Origin: Alphaproteobacteria bacterium
GTDB taxonomy: Bacteria > Pseudomonadota > Alphaproteobacteria > Oceanibaculales > Oceanibaculaceae
Direction of reading: 5' to 3'
DNA: 64,000 nt
Assembly (NCBI GenBank): GCA_018823745.1
Contig: JAHJHR010000017.1
Location: forward strand, 310,001-374,000
A model generated the notes under the pieces. It did not search any database. It was not told the DNA's origin and was given only the letters and a program-made list of their open reading frames with translations. Positions 25,538-34,788 of this stretch are shown piece by piece. Made by a program: the position numbers and the translations under genes. How positions within the stretch are numbered: position 1 is the first letter of the stretch; each line of letters opens with the position of its first letter.

Positions 25538-27879
25538 GAGGCACGCTGCCGGTTCAGCCGCAGGGCGTTCAGTATGACCAGAATGGAGGAGGAAGACATC
25601 GCCGCCGCCGCGATCAGCGGGGTGACGAAGCCGGCCATCGCCAGCGGTACCGCCAGAATATTATAACCCAGAGCAATGGCGAAATTGCCGCGCACCAGCG
25701 CATCGGCCCGGCGGGCGACATCCAGCGCCTCCAGCACCGGGGCCAGCCGGTCGCCCTGAAAGACGATATCGGCAGCGTTCTGGCTGATATCGGCAGCGCT
25801 GGAGGGCGACAGCGACACTGTTGCCGCCGCCAAAGCCGGTGCATCATTCAGCCCGTCACCAACCATCAGCACGCGCTCGCCGGCCGCAATCCAGTGCTGG
25901 ATTGCCTCCACCTTGGCCTCCGGCAGGCATTCAGCCTGGAAGTCGATAATCCCGACCGCCGCCGCAACACCCGCCACCACAGCCGCCCGGTCGCCTGACA
26001 GCAGCGATACCTTGATTCCGCGTGCCTGCAACCGGGCCACGACATCTCCGGCATCGATCTTCAGCCTGTCAGTGAAGCGAAACCGCACCGGCGCGGCACC
26101 GGGGCGCGACAGCCATAATTCCGGGCCGGTGGCACTGTCTTCCGCCGCATCAAGGCCCAGCCAGCGCCGGCTGCCGAGGCGGATACTCCCGCATTCCAGA
26201 CCACACCCAGCCACCTCCGTCACGCCCGGCAGGGCCGGAACGGGTGGGGCCGCCTGGGCCAAGGCCTGGGCCAGCGGATGCCGGCTGGCCGCTGCCAGGC
26301 TGGCGGCAAGAGTCAGGGCATCGTCGGGAATATCCCCGATATCCAGCAGGACAGGCCGGCCCAAGGTCAGCGTGCCGGTCTTGTCGAATACCACCCGGTC
26401 AATGCCGGTCAGGCGTTCCAGCGCGGTCGCCGATTTCAGCAGGATGCCCTGTCGCATCAGCCGGCCGCTGGCCAGCACCTGCACCGCCGGCACGGCCAGC
26501 GCCAGCGCGCAGGGGCAGGTGATGATCAGCACCGCGACGGCGATCATCAGCGCCGGCTGCCACGCCATGCCGCCCAGAGTGACCCAGCCCAGAAAGGTGA
26601 TCAGCGCCAGCAGATGCACTACCGGCGCGTAGCGCCGCGACACCCGGTCGGCCAGCGCCACATGCGCTGCCCGACCCTGCTCCGCCACCTCCGTCAGCCG
26701 GACGATCTCGGCCAGCAGCGTACCCTCGCCGACCGCTGTCACCTCGACAGTCAGCGGCGCTGTCAGGTTCAGCGTCCCGGCATGCAGCTGCAGGCCCGGT
26801 TCAGCCAAGCGTGGCAGGCTTTCGCCGGTGATCAACGCAGTGTCGATATCGGAGCGGCCCTGCCGCACGATGCCATCGACGCAGAGCCGCTCGCCGCGCG
26901 CGATCAGCGCGCGCATCCCCGGCTGGACCTGTCGCGCCGGCAGCAACCGGACGCTGCCATCCTCGGCCAGCACCGAGACGGCCCCGCTTTGCAGCGCCAG
27001 CAGATGCTCCGCCGCACCGCGCACCCGGCCGCGTGCGCGTGCGTCGAGATAACGGCCGATCAGCAGGAAGAACAACAAAGTGATGGCGCTGTCAAAATAG
27101 GCATGCGGGCCGCCCTGCATGGTTTCGAGCAGGGACATGCCGGCGGCGAGAATGACGCCGATGGAGATCGGAACATCCATATTGGTGCGCCGGGCGCGGA
27201 GTGCTGTCCAGGCCGAGCGGAAGAAAACCTGGCCGGCAAAGGCGATGGCCGGCAGGGCGATCAGCGCCGAGACCCAGTGCAGCAGGTCGCGCGTCGCCGG
27301 CCCCATATCCTGCGCATGGCCGGCCCAGATGGCGACCGACAGCAGCATGACATTGCCGGCAGCAAATCCGGCCACCGCGAGAGCGCGCAGCAAGGCGCGC
27401 CCCCCCTGGCTGCGCTGGTCGGCGAGCCGAACCGGATCATAGGGCATGACGCGATAGCCGAGCGCCTGGATGGCGCCAACCAGATCATTGGCTGTCGCCT
27501 CGCCGGCCCGCCATTCCAGCCGCAGCCGGCGCGTGGTCATATTCAGCCGCGCCGCCACCACACCCGGCTGCTGAGCCAGCACGGCCTCGATCAGCCAGAC
27601 GCAGGCCGCGCAATGCAGCCCCTCCACCATCAGATGCAGGCGCTGGATGCCGTCGCCGGCGGGCACCGCCAGCGCGCTGAAATCCATTGCCGGGGTGTCG
27701 GGCTTCGGCGCGGCGAGGGCCGGGTCCAGGGTACGGCGGTCGTAATAGCGCCCCAGCCCCAGCCGGTTGATCATGGCATGGGCCATCTCGCAGCCGGAAC
27801 AGCAGAACGCGCCCAGCCCTGTTGGCTGACCGCAATGTTCGCAGTCGGTGGTGTGGGTCGTCATCACGCCCATCAGCAT
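25534..27879 (-). CDS. ccoI: Copper-translocating P-type ATPase CcoI/FixI
   Basis: 781 residues. An N-terminal Cys-rich ribbon (CEHCGQPTG, CCSGCEMAHAM) is characteristic of FixI, then a heavy-metal domain GLHCAACVWLIEA. Eight membrane helices include the CPC metal path (IITCPCALALAVP), the phosphorylated Asp in VFDKTGTLTLG and the hinge MVGDGLNDAPALAA. It exports copper for insertion into cbb3 oxidase. Start at 27879 is tentative; the next ATG, 15 bases inside, is equally possible. It lies 7 bases after ccoH. Confidence 0.95.
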   Translation of the reverse strand: MLMGVMTTHTTDCEHCGQPTGLGAFCCSGCEMAHAMINRLGLGRYYDRRTLDPALAAPKPDTPAMDFSALAVPAGDGIQRLHLMVEGLHCAACVWLIEAVLAQQPGVVAARLNMTTRRLRLEWRAGEATANDLVGAIQALGYRVMPYDPVRLADQRSQGGRALLRALAVAGFAAGNVMLLSVAIWAGHAQDMGPATRDLLHWVSALIALPAIAFAGQVFFRSAWTALRARRTNMDVPISIGVILAAGMSLLETMQGGPHAYFDSAITLLFFLLIGRYLDARARGRVRGAAEHLLALQSGAVSVLAEDGSVRLLPARQVQPGMRALIARGERLCVDGIVRQGRSDIDTALITGESLPRLAEPGLQLHAGTLNLTAPLTVEVTAVGEGTLLAEIVRLTEVAEQGRAAHVALADRVSRRYAPVVHLLALITFLGWVTLGGMAWQPALMIAVAVLIITCPCALALAVPAVQVLASGRLMRQGILLKSATALERLTGIDRVVFDKTGTLTLGRPVLLDIGDIPDDALTLAASLAAASRHPLAQALAQAAPPVPALPGVTEVAGCGLECGSIRLGSRRWLGLDAAEDSATGPELWLSRPGAAPVRFRFTDRLKIDAGDVVARLQARGIKVSLLSGDRAAVVAGVAAAVGIIDFQAECLPEAKVEAIQHWIAAGERVLMVGDGLNDAPALAAATVSLSPSSAADISQNAADIVFQGDRLAPVLEALDVARRADALVRGNFAIALGYNILAVPLAMAGFVTPLIAAAAMSSSSILVILNALRLNRQRAS

Positions 27880-27886
27880 ACACCCA

Positions 27887-28372
27887 TCAGGGTGTCAGCC
27901 AGAGGCGCCGGCTCTCGACATAACGGGTCTGGCCGAGACGGGCGACGATGCGCACATCCCAATTGCCCGGCGCGCCCCAGTCGATGGCAGCGCGATACAG
28001 CCCGCCGGCCTGTGGCATCAGGGCGATATCCTGGTCGAGATCGCGCCGCCCCGGGCGGCGGATTTCGGCCACCATGGCAGCGTTCTCCAGCGGCTGGCCG
28101 GTCCGGTCCGTCAACCAGACGGACAAGCCCGACTCAGCGATGATCTCGGCCTTCCAACCACGCGAGGCCTGTTCCTCGGCAGCGTCGAGCACCTGATTAT
28201 AGGCCACGCCCTTGCGGTAATGATCGCGCGTCGACAGCCCGCTCCAGCTGCTGACAGCCATCGTCACCATGAAGATGTTGACCCCGATGACGGTCGCGAA
28301 GAAGGCCACGAAGATCCAGGGATACCAATGGCTGCGCGGGCGCATCTGCGGGCTGGCGGTGTTCTGGATCAT
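27887..28372 (-). CDS. ccoH: FixH/CcoH family protein
   Basis: 161 residues with one N-terminal membrane helix (YPWIFVAFFATVIGVNIFMVTMA) and a periplasmic domain of the FixH family (YNQVLDAAEEQASRGWKAE, RPGRRDLDQDIALMPQAGGLYRA). It stabilises cbb3 oxidase during assembly. Its ATG overlaps the ccoG stop (ATGA), and ccoI follows after 7 bases. Confidence 0.92.
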   Translation of the reverse strand: MIQNTASPQMRPRSHWYPWIFVAFFATVIGVNIFMVTMAVSSWSGLSTRDHYRKGVAYNQVLDAAEEQASRGWKAEIIAESGLSVWLTDRTGQPLENAAMVAEIRRPGRRDLDQDIALMPQAGGLYRAAIDWGAPGNWDVRIVARLGQTRYVESRRLWLTP

Positions 28373-29832
28373 GGCTGTGGTCCCATAAAGATGGTGGAGA
28401 CGCTGTACCGTGCCGAGGCGTCGGGCACCGGGTCGTTCGGCAGGGCGATCAGGCTGATCGGCGTGCTGCTGGCGGCAAGCGCGCTGCGCGGCGCGCGGAT
28501 ATGGATGCGGAAGCTGCCCACCGCATCGGCCCGGACCGGCAGCAACACGCTATGCTCCGCCTCGCCTTCATGGCCGACAACGATGATCTCGGCCTGCGGC
28601 AACCCTTCAATGGCCAGGTGGAAATCCCGCTCGGCCAGGGATTTATTGGAAATCTTCAGGGTATAGCTATTCCGGATATCGCCATCGCCCAGGGCAACGA
28701 AGAGCGGCGCGCGATCCCGCTGCACCGAAAGATTCACATCGCTGCGCGTCATCAGCCCGGCCAGCATGACGCCCCCGACGATCAGCAGGGCGGCCAGATA
28801 GACCAGAATGCGCGGCCGGAAAAACGGGAAGCGGACCGGCAGTCCGAGAGGCCGCGCCTGCTGGTTCGCCTGGGTGTCGAAGGCGATCAGATTACCCGGC
28901 CGCTCGATCCGAGCCATGATGTCGTTACAGGCATCAATACACAGGCCGCAGCCGATACAGGCCAGTTGCTGGCCATCGCGGATATCGATGCCGGTCGGGC
29001 AGACCTGCACGCATTGATGGCAGTCGATGCAATCGCCCCGGCCTTCCCAGCTTTCCGTCTTGCGCTTCGGTCCGCGTGTCTCGCCGCGCCAGGCCTGATA
29101 GGTGACGATGGTCGAATGCTCGTCCAGCATCGCCGCCTGGAAGCGGGGCCAGGGGCACATATGGATGCAGACCTGCTCGCGCACCCAGCCGGCCAGCAGA
29201 TAGGTGGTGGCGGTGAACAGCCCGATGAAGAACAGGATTTCGCCCGATACATCGAAACGCAGCAGATTGCCCGCCAGGGTCGGCGCATCCTGGAAATAGA
29301 AGATCCAGGCGCCGCCGGTCAGCACGGCGATCAGCAGCCAGATGGCATGCTTGGCCAGCTTGCGCGCGGCCTTGTTCAGGCTCATCGGTGCATGGTCGAG
29401 GCGGATGCGGGCCGCCCGCTCGCCCTCGATCCAGCGTTCGACCTGAAGATACAGATCGCTCCAGACCGTCTGCGGGCAGGCGAACCCGCACCAGATACGG
29501 CCAAACAGCGCGGTCACGAGGAAGATGCCGACAGCCCCCAGGATCAGAAGCCCGGTCAGGTAGTAGACCTCCTGCGGCCAGATCTCGATGAAGAAGAAAT
29601 GCAGCCGTCCATGCGCCATATCGACCAGCACGGCCTGGTCCGGCGCGCCCGGCCCGCGATCCCAGCGCAGCCAGGGCGTCAGATAGTAGATCGCCAGCAG
29701 CGGTACCAGCGCAGCCCATTTCAACTGGCGGAACCGGCCGGAGATATTCTTCGGATAGGTTTTCGGACGATTGGCGAACAGCGCCTTGCCCGGCGCCAGT
29801 TCCTCATCGTTATGCGGCAGAAGGGCGTTCAT
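28369..29832 (-). CDS. ccoG: Cytochrome c oxidase accessory protein CcoG/FixG
   Basis: 487 residues, polytopic, with two 4Fe-4S ferredoxin motifs in the middle (CIDCHQCVQVCPTGIDIRDG and CIGCGLCIDACN) and an earlier FACPQTVWSDLYL loop typical of FixG. The C-terminal third is a periplasmic Ig-like domain (NSYTLKISNKSLAERDF). CcoG reduces Cu(II) during cbb3 assembly. Its start overlaps the stop of the SafE-like gene (ATGA). Confidence 0.94.
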   Translation of the reverse strand: MNALLPHNDEELAPGKALFANRPKTYPKNISGRFRQLKWAALVPLLAIYYLTPWLRWDRGPGAPDQAVLVDMAHGRLHFFFIEIWPQEVYYLTGLLILGAVGIFLVTALFGRIWCGFACPQTVWSDLYLQVERWIEGERAARIRLDHAPMSLNKAARKLAKHAIWLLIAVLTGGAWIFYFQDAPTLAGNLLRFDVSGEILFFIGLFTATTYLLAGWVREQVCIHMCPWPRFQAAMLDEHSTIVTYQAWRGETRGPKRKTESWEGRGDCIDCHQCVQVCPTGIDIRDGQQLACIGCGLCIDACNDIMARIERPGNLIAFDTQANQQARPLGLPVRFPFFRPRILVYLAALLIVGGVMLAGLMTRSDVNLSVQRDRAPLFVALGDGDIRNSYTLKISNKSLAERDFHLAIEGLPQAEIIVVGHEGEAEHSVLLPVRADAVGSFRIHIRAPRSALAASSTPISLIALPNDPVPDASARYSVSTIFMGPQP

Positions 29833-30626
29833 GCGAGGCTACTCCACGCCAGATAGGCGAGCATGGCGGCATTGACCAAAAGCAGAATCGTCAGAACCGG
29901 CGCCATGTAAGGCTGCCAGCGCCGCCAGGCCAGCCGGCCGATCAGCCCGACCAGCAGCAGGGCCGGCACCGTGCCCAGCGCGAAGGCGGCCATCGCCATC
30001 GCGCCGACAAGCGGATCGCCGCCCGCCCCTGCCGACATCAGCGCCGCATAGAGCAGGCCACAAGGCAGGAATCCCAGAATCACGCCCAGACCATAGCCAC
30101 GCCAACCGACCGGATCGCGGAACAGCCGCGTGGCGGCATTGGCGACCGGCGCGGTCCATGTCGCTGCGCCGCCAGACGCGGCGATCAGCTTGCGCCGGAT
30201 GATTCCGATGCGCCCCAGCGCCATGCCGAACATCAGCAGCGCCGCCAGCCCGAGCAGCAGGGCAGCTATCCAGTGCTGACCGCTGAGATGGGTGATGCTG
30301 CCGAACAGCCCGCCGGCCAGTGCCCCCAGCGCGGCATAGGTGGTGATTCGGCCCAGATGATAGGGCACCAGCAGGATACCGCCCAGCCGGTGCATCTCAG
30401 TCATATCCGCCGCCGGCACTTTCTCGCCGCGCATTGCCGCCTGTTGCAGCACGAAGGGGCCGCACATGCCGGCGCAATGGCTGACGCTGCCGACAAGGCC
30501 AACCAGGAACAGGCCGGCCAGCAACCCGCCATGCAGCGTGAAGGCGCCGGTCAGCGCATCCCCGCAACGGGTAAGGCCGCCCAGAATATAGGCCCAGAGC
30601 TCCGGCAAGGGATCGACGGGGGGCAT
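29829..30626 (-). CDS. TauE/SafE-family membrane protein of the cbb3 assembly operon
   Basis: 265 residues, about six membrane helices. The N-terminal signature GSVSHCAGMCGPFVLQQA defines the heavy-metal-associated SafE (UreH-like) subfamily found beside fixGHI. A copper-handling or c-type maturation role is likely, though not proven for the family. The start at 30626 (MPPVDPLPELW) is preferred; a frame open to 30701 would run across the FNR box. First gene of the leftward assembly operon. Confidence 0.85.
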   Translation of the reverse strand: MPPVDPLPELWAYILGGLTRCGDALTGAFTLHGGLLAGLFLVGLVGSVSHCAGMCGPFVLQQAAMRGEKVPAADMTEMHRLGGILLVPYHLGRITTYAALGALAGGLFGSITHLSGQHWIAALLLGLAALLMFGMALGRIGIIRRKLIAASGGAATWTAPVANAATRLFRDPVGWRGYGLGVILGFLPCGLLYAALMSAGAGGDPLVGAMAMAAFALGTVPALLLVGLIGRLAWRRWQPYMAPVLTILLLVNAAMLAYLAWSSLA

Positions 30627-30687
30627 TGGCTCACATCCGACAACGGGAAGAACACTCGAACCCTGCCGCAGCGCCGGTGCCGTGGCA

Positions 30688-30701
30688 TTGATCCACATCA
30701 A
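30688..30701. promoter_or_regulatory. FNR/FixK-type box (TTGATCCACATCAA) between the assembly and structural cbb3 operons
   Basis: A perfect FNR-consensus dyad TTGAT-N4-ATCAA in the 171-base divergent gap. Its centre is 68 bp from the SafE start and 103 bp from the start of the 63-residue protein gene that leads ccoNOQP. One box could activate both directions. A CATCAT at the -10 distance favours the rightward oxidase operon. Confidence 0.8.
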
Positions 30702-30797
30702 AGCGCTGTTGGCAGGCCCGACGCATCATCCGCCCGCAGGTGAACCCTGAGGGTGGCCCCGGAACGCAGGCCAGATCGCTATGAGGAGAGAATTTCC

Positions 30798-30989
30798 ATG
30801 ACCCCCACCGGTGTGTGGCTTCTAGGTGGCGTCTCGACGCTGCTGGGGCTGATCGGTCTGATCCTGGCGGCAGGCGCGCAGGATGCGACGATCTACCTGT
30901 TCGGCCTGTCGCTGTTCGGCTTCGGCATCCTGTTCACCTTCGGCCTGATGCGCCGCAGCTTTGATCTGGCCCAGGAGGACCGGCAATGA
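30798..30989 (+). CDS. 63-residue two-helix membrane protein leading the ccoNOQP operon
   Basis: [20 protein letters not shown] begins a protein with two hydrophobic helices (about 5-27 and 32-52) and a short charged tail ([12 protein letters not shown]). The ATG has a GAGGAGAGAA site 7 bases upstream, and its stop overlaps the ccoN start (ATGA), so translation of the two is coupled. I do not recognise a named family. The position in front of ccoN suggests a small assembly factor or accessory subunit of the oxidase. Confidence 0.8.
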   Translation: MTPTGVWLLGGVSTLLGLIGLILAAGAQDATIYLFGLSLFGFGILFTFGLMRRSFDLAQEDRQ

Positions 30990-32461
30990 GCGCCACGACC
31001 GCGCTGACCGGCCGTCCCGTTGCCGCCTATGACGAGGATGTCGTCCGGCTGTTCGTCATCGCCACCATGTTCTGGGGCATCATCGCGTTTACAGCTGGCG
31101 TCTATATCGCCTTCCAGCTGGCCTTTCCGGCGCTGAATCTGGGTCTCGAATACACCACCTTCGGCCGGTTGCGGCCTTTGCACACCTCGGCGGCGATCTT
31201 TGCCTTCGGCGGCAATGCGCTGCTGGGCACCTCCTTCTATGTCGTCCAGCGTACCTGCCGGGCGCCGTTGTTCGGCGGCTGGGCGCTGTCGCGCTTCGTG
31301 TTCTGGGGCTATCAGTTCTTCATCGTCATGGCGGCGCTGGGCTATGTGCTGGGCGTCAGCCAGGGCCGGGAATATGCCGAGCCGGAATGGTATGTCGATC
31401 TGTGGCTGACGCTGGTCTGGGTCGCCTATCTGGTGGTGTTCCTGGGCACCGTGCTGAAACGGCGCGAACCGCATATCTATGTGGCGAACTGGTTTTACCT
31501 CGCCTTCATCATCACCATCGCGGTGCTGCATATCGTCAACAATCTGGCGATGCCGGTTTCGCTGGTCGGCACCAAGAGTTATTCCGCCGCCTCGGGCGTG
31601 CAGGATGCGCTGCTGCAATGGTGGTATGGCCATAACGCGGTCGGCTTCTTCCTGACCGCCGGCTTCCTGGGCATGATGTACTACTTCGTGCCGAAGCGCG
31701 CCGAACGGCCGGTCTATTCCTACCGGCTGTCGATCATCCATTTCTGGGCGCTGATCTTCCTCTACATCTGGGCCGGCCCGCATCACCTGCACTACACGGC
31801 GCTGCCGGACTGGGCGCAGACCCTGGGCATGACCTTCTCGATCATGCTGTGGGTGCCGTCCTGGGGCGGCATGGTGAACGGCATCATGACCCTGTCGGGG
31901 GCGTGGGACAAACTGCGCACCGATCCGGTGATGCGCTTCCTGGTCACCTCCGTCGCCTTCTACGGCATGTCGACCTTCGAGGGGCCGGTGATGTCGATCA
32001 AGGCGGTGAACGCGCTGTCGCATTACACCGACTGGACCATCGGCCATGTACATTCCGGCGCGCTGGGGTGGGTTGCCTTCATCAGCTTCGGCGCGGTCTA
32101 CGACCTGGTGCCGAAACTGTGGCACCGCAAGGAGCTGTATTCGATGCGGCTGGTCGGCTGGCACTTCTGGATATCGACCCTGGGCATCGTGCTCTACATC
32201 ACCTCGATGTGGGTCTCGGGCATCATGCAGGGGCTGATGTGGCGCGCCTATGACCATCTCGGCTTCCTGCAATACTCCTTCGTCGAGACCGTGGCCGCGA
32301 TGCATCCCTTCTATGTGATCCGGGGTCTGGGCGGCGTGCTGTTCCTGCTGGGCGCGCTGATCATGGTCTACAACCTGGTGCGCACAATTCGCGGCGATGT
32401 CCGGGCCGAAGCACCGATGACCCCCGCCAATCGGGCCACCGCCCCGATCCCCGCCGAGTGA
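30986..32461 (+). CDS. ccoN: cbb3-type cytochrome c oxidase subunit I
   Basis: 491 residues, twelve membrane helices. Haem and copper ligands typical of Cco[17 protein letters not shown] for low-spin haem, [21 protein letters not shown], the CuB pair in [14 protein letters not shown], and [16 protein letters not shown]. It is the oxygen-reducing, proton-pumping core of the high-affinity terminal oxidase used at low oxygen. Start overlaps the preceding small gene; ccoO follows after 14 bases. Confidence 0.97.
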   Translation: MSATTALTGRPVAAYDEDVVRLFVIATMFWGIIAFTAGVYIAFQLAFPALNLGLEYTTFGRLRPLHTSAAIFAFGGNALLGTSFYVVQRTCRAPLFGGWALSRFVFWGYQFFIVMAALGYVLGVSQGREYAEPEWYVDLWLTLVWVAYLVVFLGTVLKRREPHIYVANWFYLAFIITIAVLHIVNNLAMPVSLVGTKSYSAASGVQDALLQWWYGHNAVGFFLTAGFLGMMYYFVPKRAERPVYSYRLSIIHFWALIFLYIWAGPHHLHYTALPDWAQTLGMTFSIMLWVPSWGGMVNGIMTLSGAWDKLRTDPVMRFLVTSVAFYGMSTFEGPVMSIKAVNALSHYTDWTIGHVHSGALGWVAFISFGAVYDLVPKLWHRKELYSMRLVGWHFWISTLGIVLYITSMWVSGIMQGLMWRAYDHLGFLQYSFVETVAAMHPFYVIRGLGGVLFLLGALIMVYNLVRTIRGDVRAEAPMTPANRATAPIPAE

Positions 32462-32475
32462 CGGAGAAACCCGCA

Positions 32476-33213
32476 ATGGCCTTCCGCAATATCTTCAGCC
32501 ATGCCCGCATCGAAAAGAACGGGATGCTGATGCTGGTCCTGATCCTGCTGACCATCTCCGTCGGCGGCATCGTTGAGATCGTACCGCTCTTCACCATCGA
32601 GACGACCATCGAGCGGGTAAAGGGCGTGCGCCCCTATACCCCGCTGGAGCAGGTCGGCCGCAACATCTACATCCGCGAGGGCTGCTACACCTGCCACAGC
32701 CAGCAGATACGGCCGTTCCGCGACGAGGTCGAGCGGTATGGCCATTACAGCCTGGCGGCGGAGAGCATGTACGACCATCCGTTCCAGTGGGGTTCCAAGC
32801 GCACCGGCCCGGATCTGGCCCGTGTCGGCGGCAAATACTCCAATGAATGGCATGTCGTGCACATGATCGACCCGCGCGCCGTGGTGCCGGAATCGGTCAT
32901 GCCACCCTATGCCTTCCTGGCCGACAAGCTGGTCCGCCAGGACGACATCGCCGGCCATCTGACGGCGCTGCGTGCGGTCGGCGTGCCCTATAGCGACGAG
33001 ATGATCGCCAATGCCCGGGCCGATCTGCTGGCGCAAGCCGATCCGGAGGCCGATACCGACGCGCTGATGCAGCGCTATCCCAAGGCCGTCACCGGCGCGT
33101 TCGATGGCGACCCGAAGCGGCTGACCGAGATGGATGCGCTGATCGCCTATATGCAGATGCTGGGCACGCTGGTCGATTTCAGCGCGCATGGCCTCGAAGA
33201 CTTCCAGCAATAG
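32476..33213 (+). CDS. ccoO: cbb3-type cytochrome c oxidase subunit II (monohaem c)
   Basis: 245 residues: one N-terminal anchor ([20 protein letters not shown]) and a single haem c motif in [18 protein letters not shown], followed by the CcoO pattern [21 protein letters not shown] and a Met ligand region VMPPYAFLA. It carries electrons from CcoP to CcoN. ATG at 32476 with a GGAGAAACC site is preferred over an in-frame GTG at 32458, which directly abuts ccoN. Confidence 0.96.
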   Translation: MAFRNIFSHARIEKNGMLMLVLILLTISVGGIVEIVPLFTIETTIERVKGVRPYTPLEQVGRNIYIREGCYTCHSQQIRPFRDEVERYGHYSLAAESMYDHPFQWGSKRTGPDLARVGGKYSNEWHVVHMIDPRAVVPESVMPPYAFLADKLVRQDDIAGHLTALRAVGVPYSDEMIANARADLLAQADPEADTDALMQRYPKAVTGAFDGDPKRLTEMDALIAYMQMLGTLVDFSAHGLEDFQQ

Positions 33214-33222
33214 GAGGCAGCG

Positions 33223-33402
33223 ATGGAAATGTTTCAGGAAATCGCTGCCGTGCTCCGCGGCTATTGGGGTCTCTGGCTGATGCTGATCTTTGTCGGCCTG
33301 ATCGCCTGGACCCTGCGCCCCTCGGCGCGGCAGAAACACCGCGATGCCAGCCGCATCCCCCTTGAAGACGACCAGGAACCCGGCCGCGAGCGGAAGGATT
33401 AA
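33223..33402 (+). CDS. ccoQ: cbb3-type cytochrome oxidase subunit CcoQ
   Basis: 59 residues. One membrane helix (YWGLWLMLIFVGLIAWTLRP) is followed by a polar tail rich in Asp, Arg and Glu (IPLEDDQEPGRERKD), as in CcoQ. It stabilises the complex. ATG at 33223 has an AGGAGGCAG ribosome site; it lies 9 bases after ccoO and 3 before ccoP. Confidence 0.93.
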   Translation: MEMFQEIAAVLRGYWGLWLMLIFVGLIAWTLRPSARQKHRDASRIPLEDDQEPGRERKD

Positions 33403-33405
33403 GTC

Positions 33406-34281
33406 ATGTCGACGCATATCGAAAAAGACCCGCATACCGGCGTCGAAACGACCGGTCATGAATGGGACGGCATTCGCGAGCTGGATAACCCGGCCCCGAA
33501 ATGGCTGATGTACCTGTTCTACGCCACCATCGTCTGGGCAATTGGCTACTGGGTGCTCTACCCGGCCTGGCCGAACCTCTTCGGCGGCGGTTATACCAAG
33601 GGCATTCTGGGCTATTCCCAGCGCGAGGTCATCGCCGAGCAGATGACCCTGCATCTGGAGGATCAGGCCGGCGTGCGGGCGGTGATCGCCGCGGCAACAC
33701 CCGAGGATATCCGCGCCAACCCCGATCTGCTGGCCTTTGCGCTGGCGGGGGGCCGCGTCGCCTTCGGGGATAATTGCGCCGGGTGCCATGGCAGTGGTGG
33801 TGCCGGCAATACGGGTTTCCCGGCGCTGGTGGATGATGATTGGGTCTGGGGCGGCAATCTGGCCGAGATCCAGCACACCATCCAGTACGGCATCCGCAAC
33901 CCGCATCCCGAGGCCCGCTACTCGGAAATGCCGAAATTCGGCCTGGACGGCATCCTGACCCGCACGCAAATCGCCGATACGGCAGAATATGTGCTGTCAC
34001 TCAGTGACCGGGCGACGGACCCTGCAGCGGTGCTGCGCGGCCAGCCGGTCTTCGAGGAGCAATGCGTCGCCTGTCACGGCTCGGCTGGCGAAGGCCTGCG
34101 CGAGCTGGGCGCGCCGCGCCTGAGCGACGCCATCTGGATCTATGGCGGCAGCAAGGAAAAGATCGTCGAATCGATCACCAATTCCCGCTTCGGCGTCATG
34201 CCGGCATGGACCGGAAGATTGGATGAGTCGACGATCAAGCAGCTGACCGTCTATGTCCACGCCTTGGGTGGCGGCGAGTAA
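33406..34281 (+). CDS. ccoP: cbb3-type cytochrome c oxidase subunit III (dihaem c)
   Basis: 291 residues. The N-terminus matches FixP (ETTGHEWDGIRELDNPAPKW), followed by a membrane helix (about 34-52) and two class I cytochrome c domains with CAGCHGSGGAGN (about 125) and CVACHGSAGEG (about 221). It accepts electrons from soluble or bound cytochrome c. Last structural gene of the operon, followed 20 bases later by a strong terminator. Confidence 0.96.
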   Translation: MSTHIEKDPHTGVETTGHEWDGIRELDNPAPKWLMYLFYATIVWAIGYWVLYPAWPNLFGGGYTKGILGYSQREVIAEQMTLHLEDQAGVRAVIAAATPEDIRANPDLLAFALAGGRVAFGDNCAGCHGSGGAGNTGFPALVDDDWVWGGNLAEIQHTIQYGIRNPHPEARYSEMPKFGLDGILTRTQIADTAEYVLSLSDRATDPAAVLRGQPVFEEQCVACHGSAGEGLRELGAPRLSDAIWIYGGSKEKIVESITNSRFGVMPAWTGRLDESTIKQLTVYVHALGGGE

Positions 34282-34301
34282 GCCGCCCCCGGATGCACAT
34301 G

Positions 34302-34343
34302 AAAAAGCCGCCCCCGGAGACATTCCGGGGGCGGCTTTTTTTC
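34302..34343 (+). terminator. rho-independent terminator after ccoP, probably bidirectional
   Basis: A 17-bp perfect stem: AAAAAGCCGCCCCCGGA (34302-34318) and its complement (34324-34340), loop GACAT, followed by T residues. A-tract and T-tract flank the stem, so it can stop the convergent 119-residue gene as well. A second copy of the left-arm core GCCGCCCCCGGA lies at 34282-34293. Confidence 0.92.
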
Positions 34344-34351
34344 GTCGGATA

Positions 34352-34711
34352 TCAGCGTATCGAGGCGACCCGGAAGGTGTGGTCGCCGGCATCCGGGTCG
34401 GTGATGGTGATGTAATCGCCCGGCTGGAAGCGATGGCGGTCCAGCTTGAAGAGGGCCTCATCATCATCCTTGCCGGGTTCGTAGGAAATCGCCCAGCCCT
34501 TCTTGCCGCTGCGGATCAAAGCGCCGGCGCGATTGGGCTCACCCGGCCAGATTCGCCAGACCCGGCAGCCCGAGGCCTGCTTGCCGATAGCCGCCTCGTC
34601 GATCTGGCCATCGGCATCGAGCGGGATTTCCATTTCATAGGCGTGATCGGCGCTGCCTTCCGGATAATGCGGGCTGCGCGCCAGTTCGAGCCGGATTTTC
34701 TTCAGGGCCAT
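34352..34711 (-). CDS. Uncharacterised 119-residue protein in the FNR/FixK-type regulon
   Basis: MALKKIRLELARSPHYPEGS starts a soluble, mostly beta protein with no cysteines suited for a cluster beyond one Cys in ASGCRVWRIW. Visible patterns: AYEMEIPLDADGQIDEAA, CRVWRIWPGE, GWAISYEPGKDDDEALF, HRFQPGDYITITDPDAG and HTFRVASIR. The ending resembles a small beta-barrel. I recall similar unnamed proteins next to low-oxygen genes in other alphaproteobacteria but know no function. ATG has a GGAGAGGAGAG site. A FixK-type box is centred 64 bp upstream; it shares the terminator with ccoP. Confidence 0.85.
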   Translation of the reverse strand: MALKKIRLELARSPHYPEGSADHAYEMEIPLDADGQIDEAAIGKQASGCRVWRIWPGEPNRAGALIRSGKKGWAISYEPGKDDDEALFKLDRHRFQPGDYITITDPDAGDHTFRVASIR

Positions 34712-34768
34712 GGGACTCTCCTCTCCAGGGGGTTCAGATGAGGATCGGTCGGTTGGCGGTCCGTGACA

Positions 34769-34782
34769 TTGATCTAGCGCAA
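34769..34782 (-). promoter_or_regulatory. FixK-type box upstream of the 119-residue gene
   Basis: Reads TTGCGCTAGATCAA on the minus strand, fitting the Bradyrhizobium FixK2 consensus TTG[AC]-N6-[TG]CAA. It lies in the 77-base gap after the GNAT-fused ligase gene, with its centre 64 bp from the 119-residue protein's start, so a -41.5 placement gives a leader of about 23 bases. The -10 region is weak. Confidence 0.65.
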
Positions 34783-34788
34783 GCGTGC

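Noticed and set aside
26278..28143. 621-residue rightward open frame
   Set aside because: Antisense to ccoI and ccoH; no recognisable motif.
30893..32476. 527-residue leftward open frame
   Set aside because: Antisense to ccoN, which is unmistakable.
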